From Caulobacteraceae bacterium (GTDB lineage Bacteria; Pseudomonadota; Alphaproteobacteria; Caulobacterales; Caulobacteraceae), in NCBI GenBank assembly GCA_947475735.1, contig CANJLQ010000015.1, positions 1-64,000 of the forward strand: a DNA stretch of 64,000 bases, in the 5' to 3' direction. Shown piece after piece: positions 33,665 to 42,569 of the stretch. The number at the start of each line of letters is the position of its first letter. Position 1 is the stretch's first letter. The position numbers and the translations under genes were made by a program. The notes beneath the pieces were generated by a model that worked only from the letters and a program-made list of their open reading frames with translations, did no database searches and had not been told where the DNA came from.

Positions 33665-34057
33665 GTGTCCTTTCCTGCCGCCGTCCCCGCGCCCACGCCT
33701 CTCGCCCGCCGCGAGGGCCTGCGGGTCTTCGTGCGCGGCTTGCGTGTCGAGGCCGGCATCGGCGTCTATGACCACGAGCACGGCCGGCTGCAGACCCTCA
33801 TCATCGACGTGACCCTGGATCTGGGCCCGGCGGAAGTGCACGGCCTGGCCGATACCATCAACTACGAGACCGTGGCGACGGCCTGCCAGCGGATCGTCGC
33901 GGAGGGGCATGTCGGTCTGGTGGAGACCTTCGCCGAACGGCTGGCGCTCGATTGCCTGCTGGACCCGCGGGTGCTGGGCGTCACCGTGCGAATCGAGAAG
34001 CCAGGTGCGCTGGAGGCCGCGACGGCGGCGGGGTGTGAGCTGACCTATCGGCGCTGA
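33665..34057 (+). CDS. folB: Dihydroneopterin aldolase
   Basis: A 130-aa protein of the FolB family: LRVFVRGLRVEAGIGVYDHEHGRLQTL opens the domain (catalytic Glu/Tyr region), then the NYETVATACQRIVAEGHVGLVETFAERLA helix typical of the tunnelling fold. It converts dihydroneopterin to 6-hydroxymethyl-dihydropterin in folate synthesis. GTG 33665 lies 5 bases after the SDR stop, with GGAG about 11 bases before it. The two genes form one operon. Confidence 0.93.
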   Translation: MSFPAAVPAPTPLARREGLRVFVRGLRVEAGIGVYDHEHGRLQTLIIDVTLDLGPAEVHGLADTINYETVATACQRIVAEGHVGLVETFAERLALDCLLDPRVLGVTVRIEKPGALEAATAAGCELTYRR

Positions 34058-34085
34058 CCGATACCGCAGCCGGTGAGGGTGGAGG

Positions 34086-34292
34086 TTCATCACAGCGGGC
34101 ACAGCGAAGGCACAAAGGACACGGCGGGACCGAGCCCGCGCTGCCGTCGCCAACCTGCCCCGGAAATCGAGTTGAAGGATCGGCGGCGAAGCCGCCCAGC
34201 TTTCACCCTGCCGCCGTCAAGAAGCGAACGGTACCTCGGTGCCACTCGGTCTCGCCGTGCCTCTGTGCCTTCGCTGTGCTCGCCGTGATGAA
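34086..34292. repeat. Inverted-repeat element type F
   Basis: Left arm TTCATCACAGCGGGCACAGC and onward (34086-34133); right arm its complement with a few mismatches, ending CGCTGTGCTCGCCGTGATGAA (about 34245-34292). The arms are some 48 bases with a centre of about 110 bases. It fills the gap between convergent folB and the DUF1295 gene. No other copy is in the window. Confidence 0.85.
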
Positions 34293-34324
34293 CCCCTTTT
34301 CGCCGGCCCACGGAGCGAGAAGTG

Positions 34325-35128
34325 CTAGCTCTTCTTGGGCGGCCAGGGGATGAAGGCGCTGGTGCGGCGGATGTAGTCCTCATAGCCGGGGCGCGAGGAG
34401 CGGATGACCTTTTCCGTCATGCCGATGCCGGACCACTTCGTCAGGGTGAAGGTCAGGAAGATCGGGCCCACGATCGAGACGATCCCGACCCAACCCGTCT
34501 CGGCCGCGATCAGCCACAGCCCCCACCAGACGCAGGCGTCGCCGAAATAGTTGGGGTGGCGGGTATAGCGCCACAGACCCCGATCCATGACCTGACCCTT
34601 GTTGGCGGGGTCCTTCTTGAAGGCCGCCAGCTGGCTGTCGCCGATGCTCTCGAAGGCGATGCCGATCACGACGATCACGGCGCCCGTCCAGCCGATCCAG
34701 CCGATGGGCGGGGCGTAGGCGACCTGGCCCAGCTGGGCCGGCAGGCTGTTCAGCCAGGCCAGGACGCCTTGCGGCAGGAAGACGAACAGGAAGGCGGTCT
34801 TGCGGAAACTCCAGCCCTTCTTCGCCTGATCGTCGAGGATGGCGGTGTAGCGCCGGTCGGCGCCGTGTTCCTTCCAGCGCTTGAGCAGATGCCAACCGAG
34901 ACGGATCGCCCAGATGGCGACCAGCCACAGGATCAACCCCTTGCGCACCGGATCGCCGTCGGTCCGGGGAAAGGTGATCAGCGCCAGGAACAGCATCCCC
35001 AGCGGCCAGACGCCGTCGATGAAACTGACGTCGCCCCAGCGCACGGCGAGGCGGCACAGCAGGGTCATCCCCACGCTGATGATGAGCAGGTTGAGGCCGA
35101 GGAGAGTGGCGAGTTCGATCAGCGTCAT
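34325..35128 (-). CDS. DUF1295 (steroid 5-alpha-reductase-like) membrane protein
   Basis: A 267-aa polytopic protein with about six helices and the conserved C-terminal block GLWRYTRHPNYFGDACVWWG (about residues 190-209) followed by PGYEDYIRRTSAFIPWPPKK, the signature of DUF1295 proteins related to steroid reductases and isoprenylcysteine methyltransferases. Substrate unknown; lipid or sterol-like compounds are plausible. Confidence 0.9.
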   Translation of the reverse strand: MTLIELATLLGLNLLIISVGMTLLCRLAVRWGDVSFIDGVWPLGMLFLALITFPRTDGDPVRKGLILWLVAIWAIRLGWHLLKRWKEHGADRRYTAILDDQAKKGWSFRKTAFLFVFLPQGVLAWLNSLPAQLGQVAYAPPIGWIGWTGAVIVVIGIAFESIGDSQLAAFKKDPANKGQVMDRGLWRYTRHPNYFGDACVWWGLWLIAAETGWVGIVSIVGPIFLTFTLTKWSGIGMTEKVIRSSRPGYEDYIRRTSAFIPWPPKKS

Positions 35129-35168
35129 GCGTCAGGGACGTCCGTCGGGCCGGGGCGGATGCAGGGGC

Positions 35169-35513
35169 TCAATCCACACACAGCGTCGGCTGGGCCCGGC
35201 CGTTCTCGATCGGCGTGTTGCAGCCGAAGGGCAAGTCGTTGGGCGCGCACACACCGGTGACACTGCCTTCGTGAGGCCCCGGCTCCTTGGCGCGGCAGTC
35301 GCCCAGGCAGTCGTCGCCGTCGCGGCAGACCTTGCCGGCGTCCGAGAAGGGCACGACGCAGCGTTCGGTCTGCAGCCGCCCGACCCGCATCAGGTCGCCA
35401 CCGCGCGCGGCGCAGGCCTGGGCCGCCGTCTGGGTCGGGGCCGTGGCGTCGGGGGCCGTCATCGGCGAACAGGCTGAGGCGAACAGGGCGAGGGCGGCGA
35501 TCAGCAGGCGCAT
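35169..35513 (-). CDS. Cysteine-rich lipoprotein, 114 aa
   Basis: A lipoprotein signal (LLIAALALFASAC, Cys near residue 15) precedes a short mature part with nine or so further cysteines (CAARGGD, ERCVVPF, KVCRDGDDCLGDCRAK, GVCAPN, GCNTPIENG, LCVD), probably in disulfides in the periplasm. Similar small Cys-rich proteins are annotated as hypothetical in relatives. It ends 3 bases before... the hmgA stop side is upstream; the two genes are adjacent on the minus strand. Confidence 0.75.
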   Translation of the reverse strand: MRLLIAALALFASACSPMTAPDATAPTQTAAQACAARGGDLMRVGRLQTERCVVPFSDAGKVCRDGDDCLGDCRAKEPGPHEGSVTGVCAPNDLPFGCNTPIENGRAQPTLCVD

Positions 35514-35516
35514 GGT

Positions 35517-36818
35517 CTATCCTTCGAGCGAGACGTCGCCCTTGGCGAAGCCGGTCCAGACGTCGTCATAGTCCAGCTGCATCGTCGGGCTGGATTGCGC
35601 CCATTCAGTGGTGCGGATCGGCCAGCGCGTCTCGAACATGAACGCCAGGGTGTCGGTCAGCTTGTGCGGCTTCAGCTCGGCCGCCACCGCCTTGTCATAG
35701 GACGCCTGATCCGGGCCGTGGCCGCTCATGCAGTTGTGCAGCGACGCGCCGCCGGGGGCGAAGCCGCCCTCCTTGGCGTCATAGGCGCCGGTCACCAGCC
35801 CCATGAACTCGCTCATGACGTTGCGGTGGAACCACGGCGGGCGGAAGGTGTCCTCGGCGACCATCCAGCGCGGCGGGAAGATGACGAAGTCGACGTTGGC
35901 CGTGCCCGGCGTGTCCGATGGGCTGGTCAGGACGGTGAAGATCGACGGGTCCGGATGGTCGAAGCTGACCGTGCCGATCGTGTTGAACCGGGCCGTGTCA
36001 TAGCGACAGGGCGCGTTGTTGCCGTGCCAGGCGACCACATCCAGCGGGCTGTGGTCAAAGGTCGTGACCCACAGCCGGCCTGCGAACTTCTGCACGCACT
36101 CGGTCGGACGATCGACGTCCTCGAAGGCCGCGACCGGCGTCTCGAAATCGCGGGGATTGGCCAGGCCGTTGGAGCCGATGGGGCCCAGGTCCGGCAGGCG
36201 GAAGGGCGCGCCGTAGTTCTCGCAGACATAGCCGCGGATCGGACCGTCGCACTCGACCCGGAACCGCACGCCGCGCGGGATGACGACGATGTGGCCGGCC
36301 GAGGCCTCGATCCGTCCGAACTCGGTCACGAACAGCTGGCGGCCGTGCTGGGGCACGATCAGCAGCTCGCCGTCGGCGCAGTAGAAGACGCGGTCGGTCA
36401 TCGACCGGTTGGCGGCATACAGGTGGATGCCCGCGCCGCCCTGGGTCTCCGGATCGCCGTTCCCGCCATAGGTGACGAGGCCCTCGACCCAGTCCGTGGG
36501 CTGATCCGGTAGGGGCAGGGGGTCCCAGCGCATGCGGTTGGGGCTGGGCGGGGCGTCGGTGAAGGGGCCGGATCGGACGCGACCCTGGTCGAACGGCGTG
36601 TAGGCGGGATGCTGGGCCGAGGGGCGCAGGCGATAGAGCCAGCTGCGCCGGTTCTCGCTTCTCGGCGCGGTGAAGGCCGTGCCCGACAGCTGTTCCGCAT
36701 ACAGCCCCATCGGCGTCTTCTGCGGCGAGTTGCGGCCGACCGGCAGAGCGCCGGCCACGGCCTCGGTCGCGAAGTGGTTGCCGAAGCCTGTCTGATACTG
36801 TGCGCTGTCTTGCGTCAT
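35517..36818 (-). CDS. hmgA: Homogentisate 1,2-dioxygenase
   Basis: A 433-aa iron enzyme that opens the ring of homogentisate to maleylacetoacetate in tyrosine breakdown. It shows the family start [77 protein letters not shown] (His ligands) and [10 protein letters not shown]. The other genes of the pathway (maleylacetoacetate isomerase, fumarylacetoacetase) are not in this window. The Cys-rich lipoprotein gene follows within a few bases. Confidence 0.97.
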   Translation of the reverse strand: MTQDSAQYQTGFGNHFATEAVAGALPVGRNSPQKTPMGLYAEQLSGTAFTAPRSENRRSWLYRLRPSAQHPAYTPFDQGRVRSGPFTDAPPSPNRMRWDPLPLPDQPTDWVEGLVTYGGNGDPETQGGAGIHLYAANRSMTDRVFYCADGELLIVPQHGRQLFVTEFGRIEASAGHIVVIPRGVRFRVECDGPIRGYVCENYGAPFRLPDLGPIGSNGLANPRDFETPVAAFEDVDRPTECVQKFAGRLWVTTFDHSPLDVVAWHGNNAPCRYDTARFNTIGTVSFDHPDPSIFTVLTSPSDTPGTANVDFVIFPPRWMVAEDTFRPPWFHRNVMSEFMGLVTGAYDAKEGGFAPGGASLHNCMSGHGPDQASYDKAVAAELKPHKLTDTLAFMFETRWPIRTTEWAQSSPTMQLDYDDVWTGFAKGDVSLEG

Positions 36819-36864
36819 GCGTCGTCTCCCGTGGCGGGCGGTTTAGCGGGGCGAGGCGGCCCCG

Positions 36865-38889
36865 TCACCACCGCAGCGACAACCCGGCACGCACGACGCG
36901 CGGCGGGGCATAGCCCTCGACCCCGTCGCCGGTCTCCGACACCTCGACCTCGGCGTCGAACAGATTGTCGGCGGCGACGAAGGCGATGAGGCCGTCCCTC
37001 ACCGTCCACTCCGCCCGGGCGTCCAGGGCCAGGGCCTCGTCCAGCACGCGGCTGTTGAGATCGTCCTCGAACCGGTCGCCTTCGTAGCGGGCGCGGCCGA
37101 TCAGGGTCAGGCGGTCGGCGGCCTGCCAGACCACCCCGGCCGAGGCGCTGATCTCCGGGGCCTGGGCGGGGCGCAGGCCGGTCAGCTGGGCTGCGGCCGT
37201 GCCACCGCCCACTTCGGCCTCGGTGACCGACACGGCGGCGTCCAGAGACAGGCGGTCGTCGATGCGGTGTTCGAGAGAGGCCTCGATGCCGATCGCCTCG
37301 ATAACGCCCGCGTTCTGGCGCTGGCGCAGGGCCCCGCCCGCCGGGACGAAGCCGGCGCGGGGGAAGGTGCCTGGACCCGCGCCGATGGTGACGTTGACGA
37401 TGGCCTCGTCGATCCGGTTCCAGAAGACCGTCGCCTGGGCCTCGGTCGCGCCGTTCGACCAAGCCAGACCGGTCTCGATCCCCTTCAGCCGCTCAGGCTC
37501 CAGGGCGGCATTGGCCTCGGTCAGGTCGTTGCCGACGCGGAAGGGGCGGTGCAGCTCGTTCAGGGTCGCCGGCCGGAATCCGGAATAGGCCGCCGCGCGC
37601 CCGGACCAGCCGCCGCCCAGCTCTCGCCGCGCCGCCAGCCGGGCCGACACGACCTCGCCCGAGCGGTCGGGATCGGTCTCGTTCAGGGTGGACAGGCCGG
37701 TCGCCAGATCGCGCTCGATCCGCCGCCCCGCCGTGTTCTCCCAGCCGTCCACCCGCAAACCGCCCGCGACCAGCCACGGCCCGGCGGTCCACGACGCCTC
37801 GCCATAGGCCCCAAGCACGGAGGTCTCGCCGCCCGCCACCCGGTCGCGGGTGAAGGCGCCGGCCATGTAGCGGAACAGCTCGCGCGTCTCGCCCTCGGCA
37901 TGGCGGGCGTCGGCCCCGACCTCCCACTCCAGCCGTCCGGACCCGAGGGGGACGGCGGCGCGGCGCAGGGCCAGGTTCCAGCCCCAGCCCTCAGCGGGGG
38001 TGGCGAACTGGTCGTTGGCGGGGGTGGTCGATCCCCGCCCGGCCGCCACGGCGACGGAGGTGTTGGCGAAATCGCTGGTCCGCCGCCAGACCTGGGCGCG
38101 CCATCCCAGCCGGTCTTCGGCCGGGGATCGCGAGAGGGTGGCCGAATAGCTTTCGCCCGTCGCCGACGACCGTGCGCCGACCAGACCCGAACCGCGATCC
38201 TCCTCATAGGCCGAGGCGCGCAGGGACAGGACGACGTCGCCGCCAAGCGCCGCGTCCGCCCGGATCGACCCCGCCAGCGTGGCCAGGTCCAGCGGCGTGT
38301 CGGCCGCGCTGGCGGCAGGACCGCGCACAGGCACATAGCCGTCGCTGAGCTCGCGCTGGAGCGCGCCGGTCAGGCTGAACCGACCCGCCGACAGGGTGGT
38401 CGCCGCGCCGAGACGCTGGCCGCCCAGCTCGCCGGCGGACAGCTCGAGCGCGCCGCCCGCTCCGTCGCGTTCGCGCAACGAGATCACGCCGGTCAGAGCC
38501 CCCGCGCCGTAGGGCCCCGCGCCCGCGCCCCGGATGATGTCGAGCCCCGAAAGGCTCTCGGTCGGGACCTGGCTCCAGATCACCCAGCCGCCGAAGGGAT
38601 CGTTCAACGGCACGCCGTCCAGGGTGACCAGCGTCCGCCCCGCGCCCGACGGCGCGATGGACCGCAGCGAAATCCCCTGCGTCGTCGGATTGGCCCCCAG
38701 GCTGGAGGTGCGGCGAAACAGGCTGACGGCGGGCACCGACCGCAGCGCCTCGTCCAGCCGCGTCTCGCGCGACAACCGCTCCTCGCCGATACGGATGACG
38801 CTGAACGCGGCCTCGCTGGCGGCGGGCGGCAGACGGGCGGCGGTGACGACGATGTCGGGGAGGTCTGCGGGGGTGTCCTGAACAATCAC
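36865..38889 (-). CDS. TonB-dependent outer-membrane receptor, apparently lacking its signal peptide
   Basis: A 674-aa receptor with a plug domain (DEALRSVPAVSLFRRTSS, GISLRSIAPSGAGRTLVTLDGVPLNDPFGGW) and a beta-barrel ending YAPPRVVRAGLSLRW with the terminal aromatic residue. The frame opens at GTG 38889 (VIVQDTPADLPDIVVTAARL), i.e. at what is normally the start of the mature protein; an in-frame TGA lies a few codons upstream and no hydrophobic export signal is encoded before the type D repeat at 38909. The 5' end seems lost, so the gene may be inactive or mis-exported. Ligand unknown. Confidence 0.85.
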   Translation of the reverse strand: MIVQDTPADLPDIVVTAARLPPAASEAAFSVIRIGEERLSRETRLDEALRSVPAVSLFRRTSSLGANPTTQGISLRSIAPSGAGRTLVTLDGVPLNDPFGGWVIWSQVPTESLSGLDIIRGAGAGPYGAGALTGVISLRERDGAGGALELSAGELGGQRLGAATTLSAGRFSLTGALQRELSDGYVPVRGPAASAADTPLDLATLAGSIRADAALGGDVVLSLRASAYEEDRGSGLVGARSSATGESYSATLSRSPAEDRLGWRAQVWRRTSDFANTSVAVAAGRGSTTPANDQFATPAEGWGWNLALRRAAVPLGSGRLEWEVGADARHAEGETRELFRYMAGAFTRDRVAGGETSVLGAYGEASWTAGPWLVAGGLRVDGWENTAGRRIERDLATGLSTLNETDPDRSGEVVSARLAARRELGGGWSGRAAAYSGFRPATLNELHRPFRVGNDLTEANAALEPERLKGIETGLAWSNGATEAQATVFWNRIDEAIVNVTIGAGPGTFPRAGFVPAGGALRQRQNAGVIEAIGIEASLEHRIDDRLSLDAAVSVTEAEVGGGTAAAQLTGLRPAQAPEISASAGVVWQAADRLTLIGRARYEGDRFEDDLNSRVLDEALALDARAEWTVRDGLIAFVAADNLFDAEVEVSETGDGVEGYAPPRVVRAGLSLRW

Positions 38890-38908
38890 GGCGTCGTCAC
38901 CCCAAACT

Positions 38909-39044
38909 CGTCATCCTCGGACTTGATCCGAGGATCGGATAGCCCGCAGCGACGACGTTGAACTCCGTCGCGGCCCTATCGATGCGTCGTCCGACTGACA
39001 ACGCGGCGGAAAGTCCGATCCTCGGATCAAGTCCGAGGATGACG
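38909..39044. repeat. Inverted-repeat element type D, copy 3
   Basis: Arms at 38909-38939 and 39014-39044 are identical to those of copy 1 and perfectly complementary; the 74-base centre is unrelated. The right arm encodes the last residues (RHPRT) and the TGA of mpl. The left arm lies 19 bases from the first codon of the TonB receptor frame. Confidence 0.92.
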
Positions 39045-40448
39045 GAGACGTTCGACCAGCTCCGCCGCGAACTGCGACAGGGTGTCGTCCCTCGCGCCCA
39101 TGACGATCACCCGGTCGCCGGGCCGGGCGATCTCGATGATCCGGTCGCCACAGGCCGCGCGGTCGCCCAGGGCCTCGGCGATGCGACCCTCCGCGCGAAT
39201 GCCCGCCGCGATGTCCTCTGATCCCACGCTGCGATCGGTGGTGCCTCCGTAGTAAACGGGCTCGGGCATCAGAAGGACGTCGTCGGGCTTCATCAGGCCG
39301 ACAAAGGTCTCGATGAACTCGGACCTCATCAGCTTCAGCGGGCCGAAGCCGTGGGGCTGGAACAGGATCAGCAGCCGGCCGTCGAAGGCGTGCAGCGTCT
39401 TCAGCGTGGCCGAGATCTTGTCCGGGTTGTGGGCGAAATCGTCGATCACGGTGATGCCGTTCGCCGTGCCGACGACCTCCATCCGCCGCCGGATGCCGGC
39501 GAAAGTCTCCAGCGCGGCCACCGCTTCGGCCATCGGCACGCCCAGCGCCCGCACGGCCCCCAGCGCCGCCAAGGCATTGGCGACATTGTGCGCGCCGGGC
39601 AGGTTCAGGGTCACCGCGAGGCTGTCGCCGGTCGCGCGGTCGGTCAGGGCGAAGGTCATGCCGGCGGGGAGCGGCGACAGATCATGGGCCGACAGGTCGG
39701 CGTCGGCATTCCCCAGGGCGAACGTCACGACCGCCTCACCGCGACCGTCCGCAACCATCGACTGGGCCAGCGCCGCTGTCTCCAGGTTGTCGAGGTTCAG
39801 CACCGCCGTCCGCGCCCGGCCGGTGAAGCCGCCGAACAGGTCGCGCAGCTCCTCCATCGACTTGTGGTCCAGCGAGATGTTGGACACCACCGCGACCGTC
39901 GGATCGTAGCGGGCGATGGAGCCGTCCGACTCGTCCACCTCGGCCAGGAACAGCTCGGGGCCGCCGATCAAGGCGCTGGCGAAGGGGTGGTCGGCGTCGG
40001 CGAAATTCTTCATCACCGCCCCGTTCATGACGGTCGGGGCGCGGCCCGCCTGATGCAGGATCCAGGCGATCATGCCGGTGATGGTCGACTTGCCGCTGGT
40101 CCCCGCCACGCCGATGGAGGTTGGGGCGGTATTGAAGATCTGGCTCAGCAGCTCGGGCCTCGTCACGATGGGGGCGCCCACCCGCCGCGCCGCGCCGATG
40201 TCGGGCACGGTGTCCTCGACCGCGCCGGTGGCGACGACGGTGTGATCCGACCGCACGCCCGATCCGTCCTGCGGATGCAGGGCGACGCCGTGCGCCCTCA
40301 GCCAGTCGAACTTCTCCGGCGTCCGGCCCTGATCCAGCGACCGGTCCGAGCCCTCGACCGAGCTCCCTTGCGCCTGGACGATCATCGCCAGCGGCAGCAT
40401 GCCGGACCCACCGATGCCGCAGAAAAAATAGGAGACGTTCTGATCCAT
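39027..40448 (-). CDS. mpl: UDP-N-acetylmuramate:tripeptide ligase (murein recycling)
   Basis: A 473-aa Mur ligase family enzyme that joins recycled L-Ala-gamma-D-Glu-meso-DAP to UDP-MurNAc. It has the N-terminal Rossmann motif [14 protein letters not shown], the ATP loop [15 protein letters not shown] (about residues 113-127), EVDESDGS and the C-terminal [17 protein letters not shown], which is typical of Mpl rather than MurC. Its final codons and stop come from a type D repeat arm. The divergent neighbour is an LD-carboxypeptidase, also a murein-recycling enzyme, so the pair fits functionally. Confidence 0.9.
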   Translation of the reverse strand: MDQNVSYFFCGIGGSGMLPLAMIVQAQGSSVEGSDRSLDQGRTPEKFDWLRAHGVALHPQDGSGVRSDHTVVATGAVEDTVPDIGAARRVGAPIVTRPELLSQIFNTAPTSIGVAGTSGKSTITGMIAWILHQAGRAPTVMNGAVMKNFADADHPFASALIGGPELFLAEVDESDGSIARYDPTVAVVSNISLDHKSMEELRDLFGGFTGRARTAVLNLDNLETAALAQSMVADGRGEAVVTFALGNADADLSAHDLSPLPAGMTFALTDRATGDSLAVTLNLPGAHNVANALAALGAVRALGVPMAEAVAALETFAGIRRRMEVVGTANGITVIDDFAHNPDKISATLKTLHAFDGRLLILFQPHGFGPLKLMRSEFIETFVGLMKPDDVLLMPEPVYYGGTTDRSVGSEDIAAGIRAEGRIAEALGDRAACGDRIIEIARPGDRVIVMGARDDTLSQFAAELVERLRHPRT

Positions 40449-40517
40449 GGTGCCTTAGAACAGAGGTTCGGTGCCGCGCGCCACTGTCTTTCGCCGACCT
40501 TCAGCACGGAGCCCAGG

Positions 40518-41378
40518 GTGGCGCTGGAAACCGACCCCGACAAGGCGAGCAACGCCTTCAAGATTGGCGCCGTCTGCGTCAGCTCCCGCTTCGACCGCAG
40601 CCGGGCCGAGGCCGTGCAAGGCTGGATGACCGAGCATTACTCCGATGGATCGGTCTCGGTCGTCTTCCACCCGAACAGCTTCTTGAAATCGGGCCATTTT
40701 GCCGGTGACGATCAGGCGCGGGCCGATGCCTTCGTCGAGTTCGCCAACGATCCGCGCATCCATGCCGTTTGGTTCGCGCGGGGCGGGTATGGCTCGTGTC
40801 GGGTGGCCGAGGCGATCATTCCCCGGCTGAACCCCGTCGCGCGGCAAAAGCGCTACCTTGGCTATTCCGACGCCGGCAGTCTGATGGCCGCGATGTACAA
40901 GGCGGGTTTCATGAACATCGCCCACGGGCCGATGGCCTCGGACGCGGTCCGAAGCGACGCCACGGCCGAACGCGCTCTGGCGTGGCTGACGCGAGGCGAC
41001 ACAGCCTTGCTGGAGCCGTCGCTGGCGACCGATCCCCGCCCCGCCGTGGCCTTCAACCTGACGGTGCTGGACCAACTGCTCGGCACGCCGCTGGAGCCGG
41101 ACCTGACCGGTCATGTCCTGATGCTGGAAGACGTGTCGGAAGCCGCCTATCGCATCGACCGGATGATGTTCCACCTCACCAGCCAGCCTTCGATTCGCCG
41201 GGTGGCGGGCATCCGGGCGGGTCGCTTCACCGACGTCACGGTCAACGAACCCGACTTCGGCCTGACACCGGAACAGATCGTCCAGCACTGGTGCGAACGG
41301 TCGGGCATCCCCTACCTCGGACCCGCCGACATCGCCCACGACCGCAACAACAAGGTCGTGCCGTTCGGGCCACGATAG
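40518..41378 (+). CDS. Peptidase S66 family LD-carboxypeptidase
   Basis: A 286-aa protein of the LdcA family, which removes the terminal D-Ala from murein tetrapeptides in the cytoplasm. The nucleophile Ser is in RGGYGSCR near residue 93, Glu in VLMLEDVSEA, and His in ADIAHDRNNKVVPFG near the C-terminus, so the S66 triad is present. The start GTG 40518 has GGAG 6 bases upstream. About 70 bases separate it from divergent mpl; LD-carboxypeptidase makes the tripeptide that Mpl reuses. Confidence 0.9.
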   Translation: MALETDPDKASNAFKIGAVCVSSRFDRSRAEAVQGWMTEHYSDGSVSVVFHPNSFLKSGHFAGDDQARADAFVEFANDPRIHAVWFARGGYGSCRVAEAIIPRLNPVARQKRYLGYSDAGSLMAAMYKAGFMNIAHGPMASDAVRSDATAERALAWLTRGDTALLEPSLATDPRPAVAFNLTVLDQLLGTPLEPDLTGHVLMLEDVSEAAYRIDRMMFHLTSQPSIRRVAGIRAGRFTDVTVNEPDFGLTPEQIVQHWCERSGIPYLGPADIAHDRNNKVVPFGPR

Positions 41379-41382
41379 ACTC

Positions 41383-41534
41383 CCTTCTCCCCTTGCGGGA
41401 GAAGGTGGCCGCGAAGCGGACGGATGAGGGGTGAAACTCGGTTTGACGAGTGAGGGCCCGACCGGTCAGCGGATGCGCATCTCCGTACCCCTCATCCGGC
41501 CCTCCGGGCCACCTTCTCCCGCAAGGGGAGAAGG
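41383..41534. repeat. Inverted-repeat element type A, copy 2
   Basis: Left arm CCTTCTCCCCTTGCGGGAGA... to GGATGAGGGGTGA (41383-41433), right arm TACCCCTCATCCGG...CCGCAAGGGGAGAAGG (41486-41534), complementary except for a few positions. It begins 5 bases after the LD-carboxypeptidase stop. Confidence 0.9.
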
Positions 41535-41630
41535 AAACCGGTGCTCCGCCGCCACGCTCTTAACCCTATCGCTCCCGCGTCCGGCGAAGGCTCTCGACAG
41601 AGAACAGCGGTCTGGCTCACATGCCCGGCG

Positions 41631-42569
41631 ATGGGGCGCAACGGTTCGCAAACCCTGCCGGCATGGACACGGGCGGCCATGGTCGGCGTGCTGGGTGGAA
41701 CCGTTCTCGCGTTTGCGACGACCGCGTCGGGGGGCGCGGTCGAGGCGGCACAGAGCCGCCGCCTCATCACTTCCGACGGGGCCCGTCTTCATTACCTGGA
41801 GGCGGGCCCTTCGGAGGCTCCGACGATTCTGTTCGTGCCCGGATGGACGATGCCGGGCTGGATCTTCGAGCGGCAGATCGCCGCCCTGTCCGACCGTTTT
41901 CACGTCCTGGCGCTGGATCCGCGCGGCCAGGGCGACAGTGAGGTCACCCGCTTCGGCTATACCCATGAACGGCGCGGTCGCGACATCGGCGAACTGATCA
42001 ACCAGGCTGCGACGGGCCCGGTGGTTCTGGTCGGGTGGTCGCTGGGCGTGCTGGACAGCCTGGCCTATGTCGCCCAAGCGGGAGACGACCGGATCGCGGG
42101 TCTGGTTCTGATCGACAACTCCATCGGCGAGGAGCCCGCGCCGCGCCCCGTCGCCGGCCCCGTCTGGACCGCCGAGCCGCCGGTCCTGACGGCGCAGGAC
42201 CGCCGCGCCCGCCGCGCCGCCTTCGTCACGGGAATGTTCGCCCATGATCCGGGCGCGGAGTGGCGCGAGCGCCTGACCGATCAGGCCCTGCGCATGCCGC
42301 CCGAGGACGAGCGTCGCCTGCTGGCCTATGACGCGCCGAGGGAGTTCTGGCGCGCGGCGGTGCATTCCACCCCGAAGCCCGTTCTCTACGTCGTCCGACC
42401 GCGCTGGCGCGAACAGGGCGAACACCTGATCGCCACCCATCCCGACGCCGAGATGGTGGTATTCCAGGACGCAGGTCACGCCCTGTTCGTCGACGAGGCG
42501 GACCGGTTCAACGCCCTGCTGATCGACGTCATGGACCGCCGCGTCGCCACCCGGAGCGCGCTCCAGTGA
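41631..42569 (+). CDS. Exported alpha/beta hydrolase, first gene of a coupled operon
   Basis: A 312-aa protein from ATG 41631 with an N-terminal hydrophobic export segment (AAMVGVLGGTVLAFATTASGG). The fold is clear: LFVPGWTMPGWIFERQ, LDPRGQGDS, nucleophile Ser in VGWSLGVLDS and the His in DAGHALFVDEADRF. ATG 41679, just before the hydrophobic segment, is an alternative start. The TGA overlaps the next gene's GTG (GTGA at 42566-42569). Substrate unknown. Confidence 0.85.
   Translation: MGRNGSQTLPAWTRAAMVGVLGGTVLAFATTASGGAVEAAQSRRLITSDGARLHYLEAGPSEAPTILFVPGWTMPGWIFERQIAALSDRFHVLALDPRGQGDSEVTRFGYTHERRGRDIGELINQAATGPVVLVGWSLGVLDSLAYVAQAGDDRIAGLVLIDNSIGEEPAPRPVAGPVWTAEPPVLTAQDRRARRAAFVTGMFAHDPGAEWRERLTDQALRMPPEDERRLLAYDAPREFWRAAVHSTPKPVLYVVRPRWREQGEHLIATHPDAEMVVFQDAGHALFVDEADRFNALLIDVMDRRVATRSALQ

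Noticed and set aside
38890..39026. Cobalamin riboswitch or hidden signal peptide before the TonB receptor
   Set aside because: The segment is filled by the type D repeat; no riboswitch-like conserved box and no hydrophobic frame in any reading phase.
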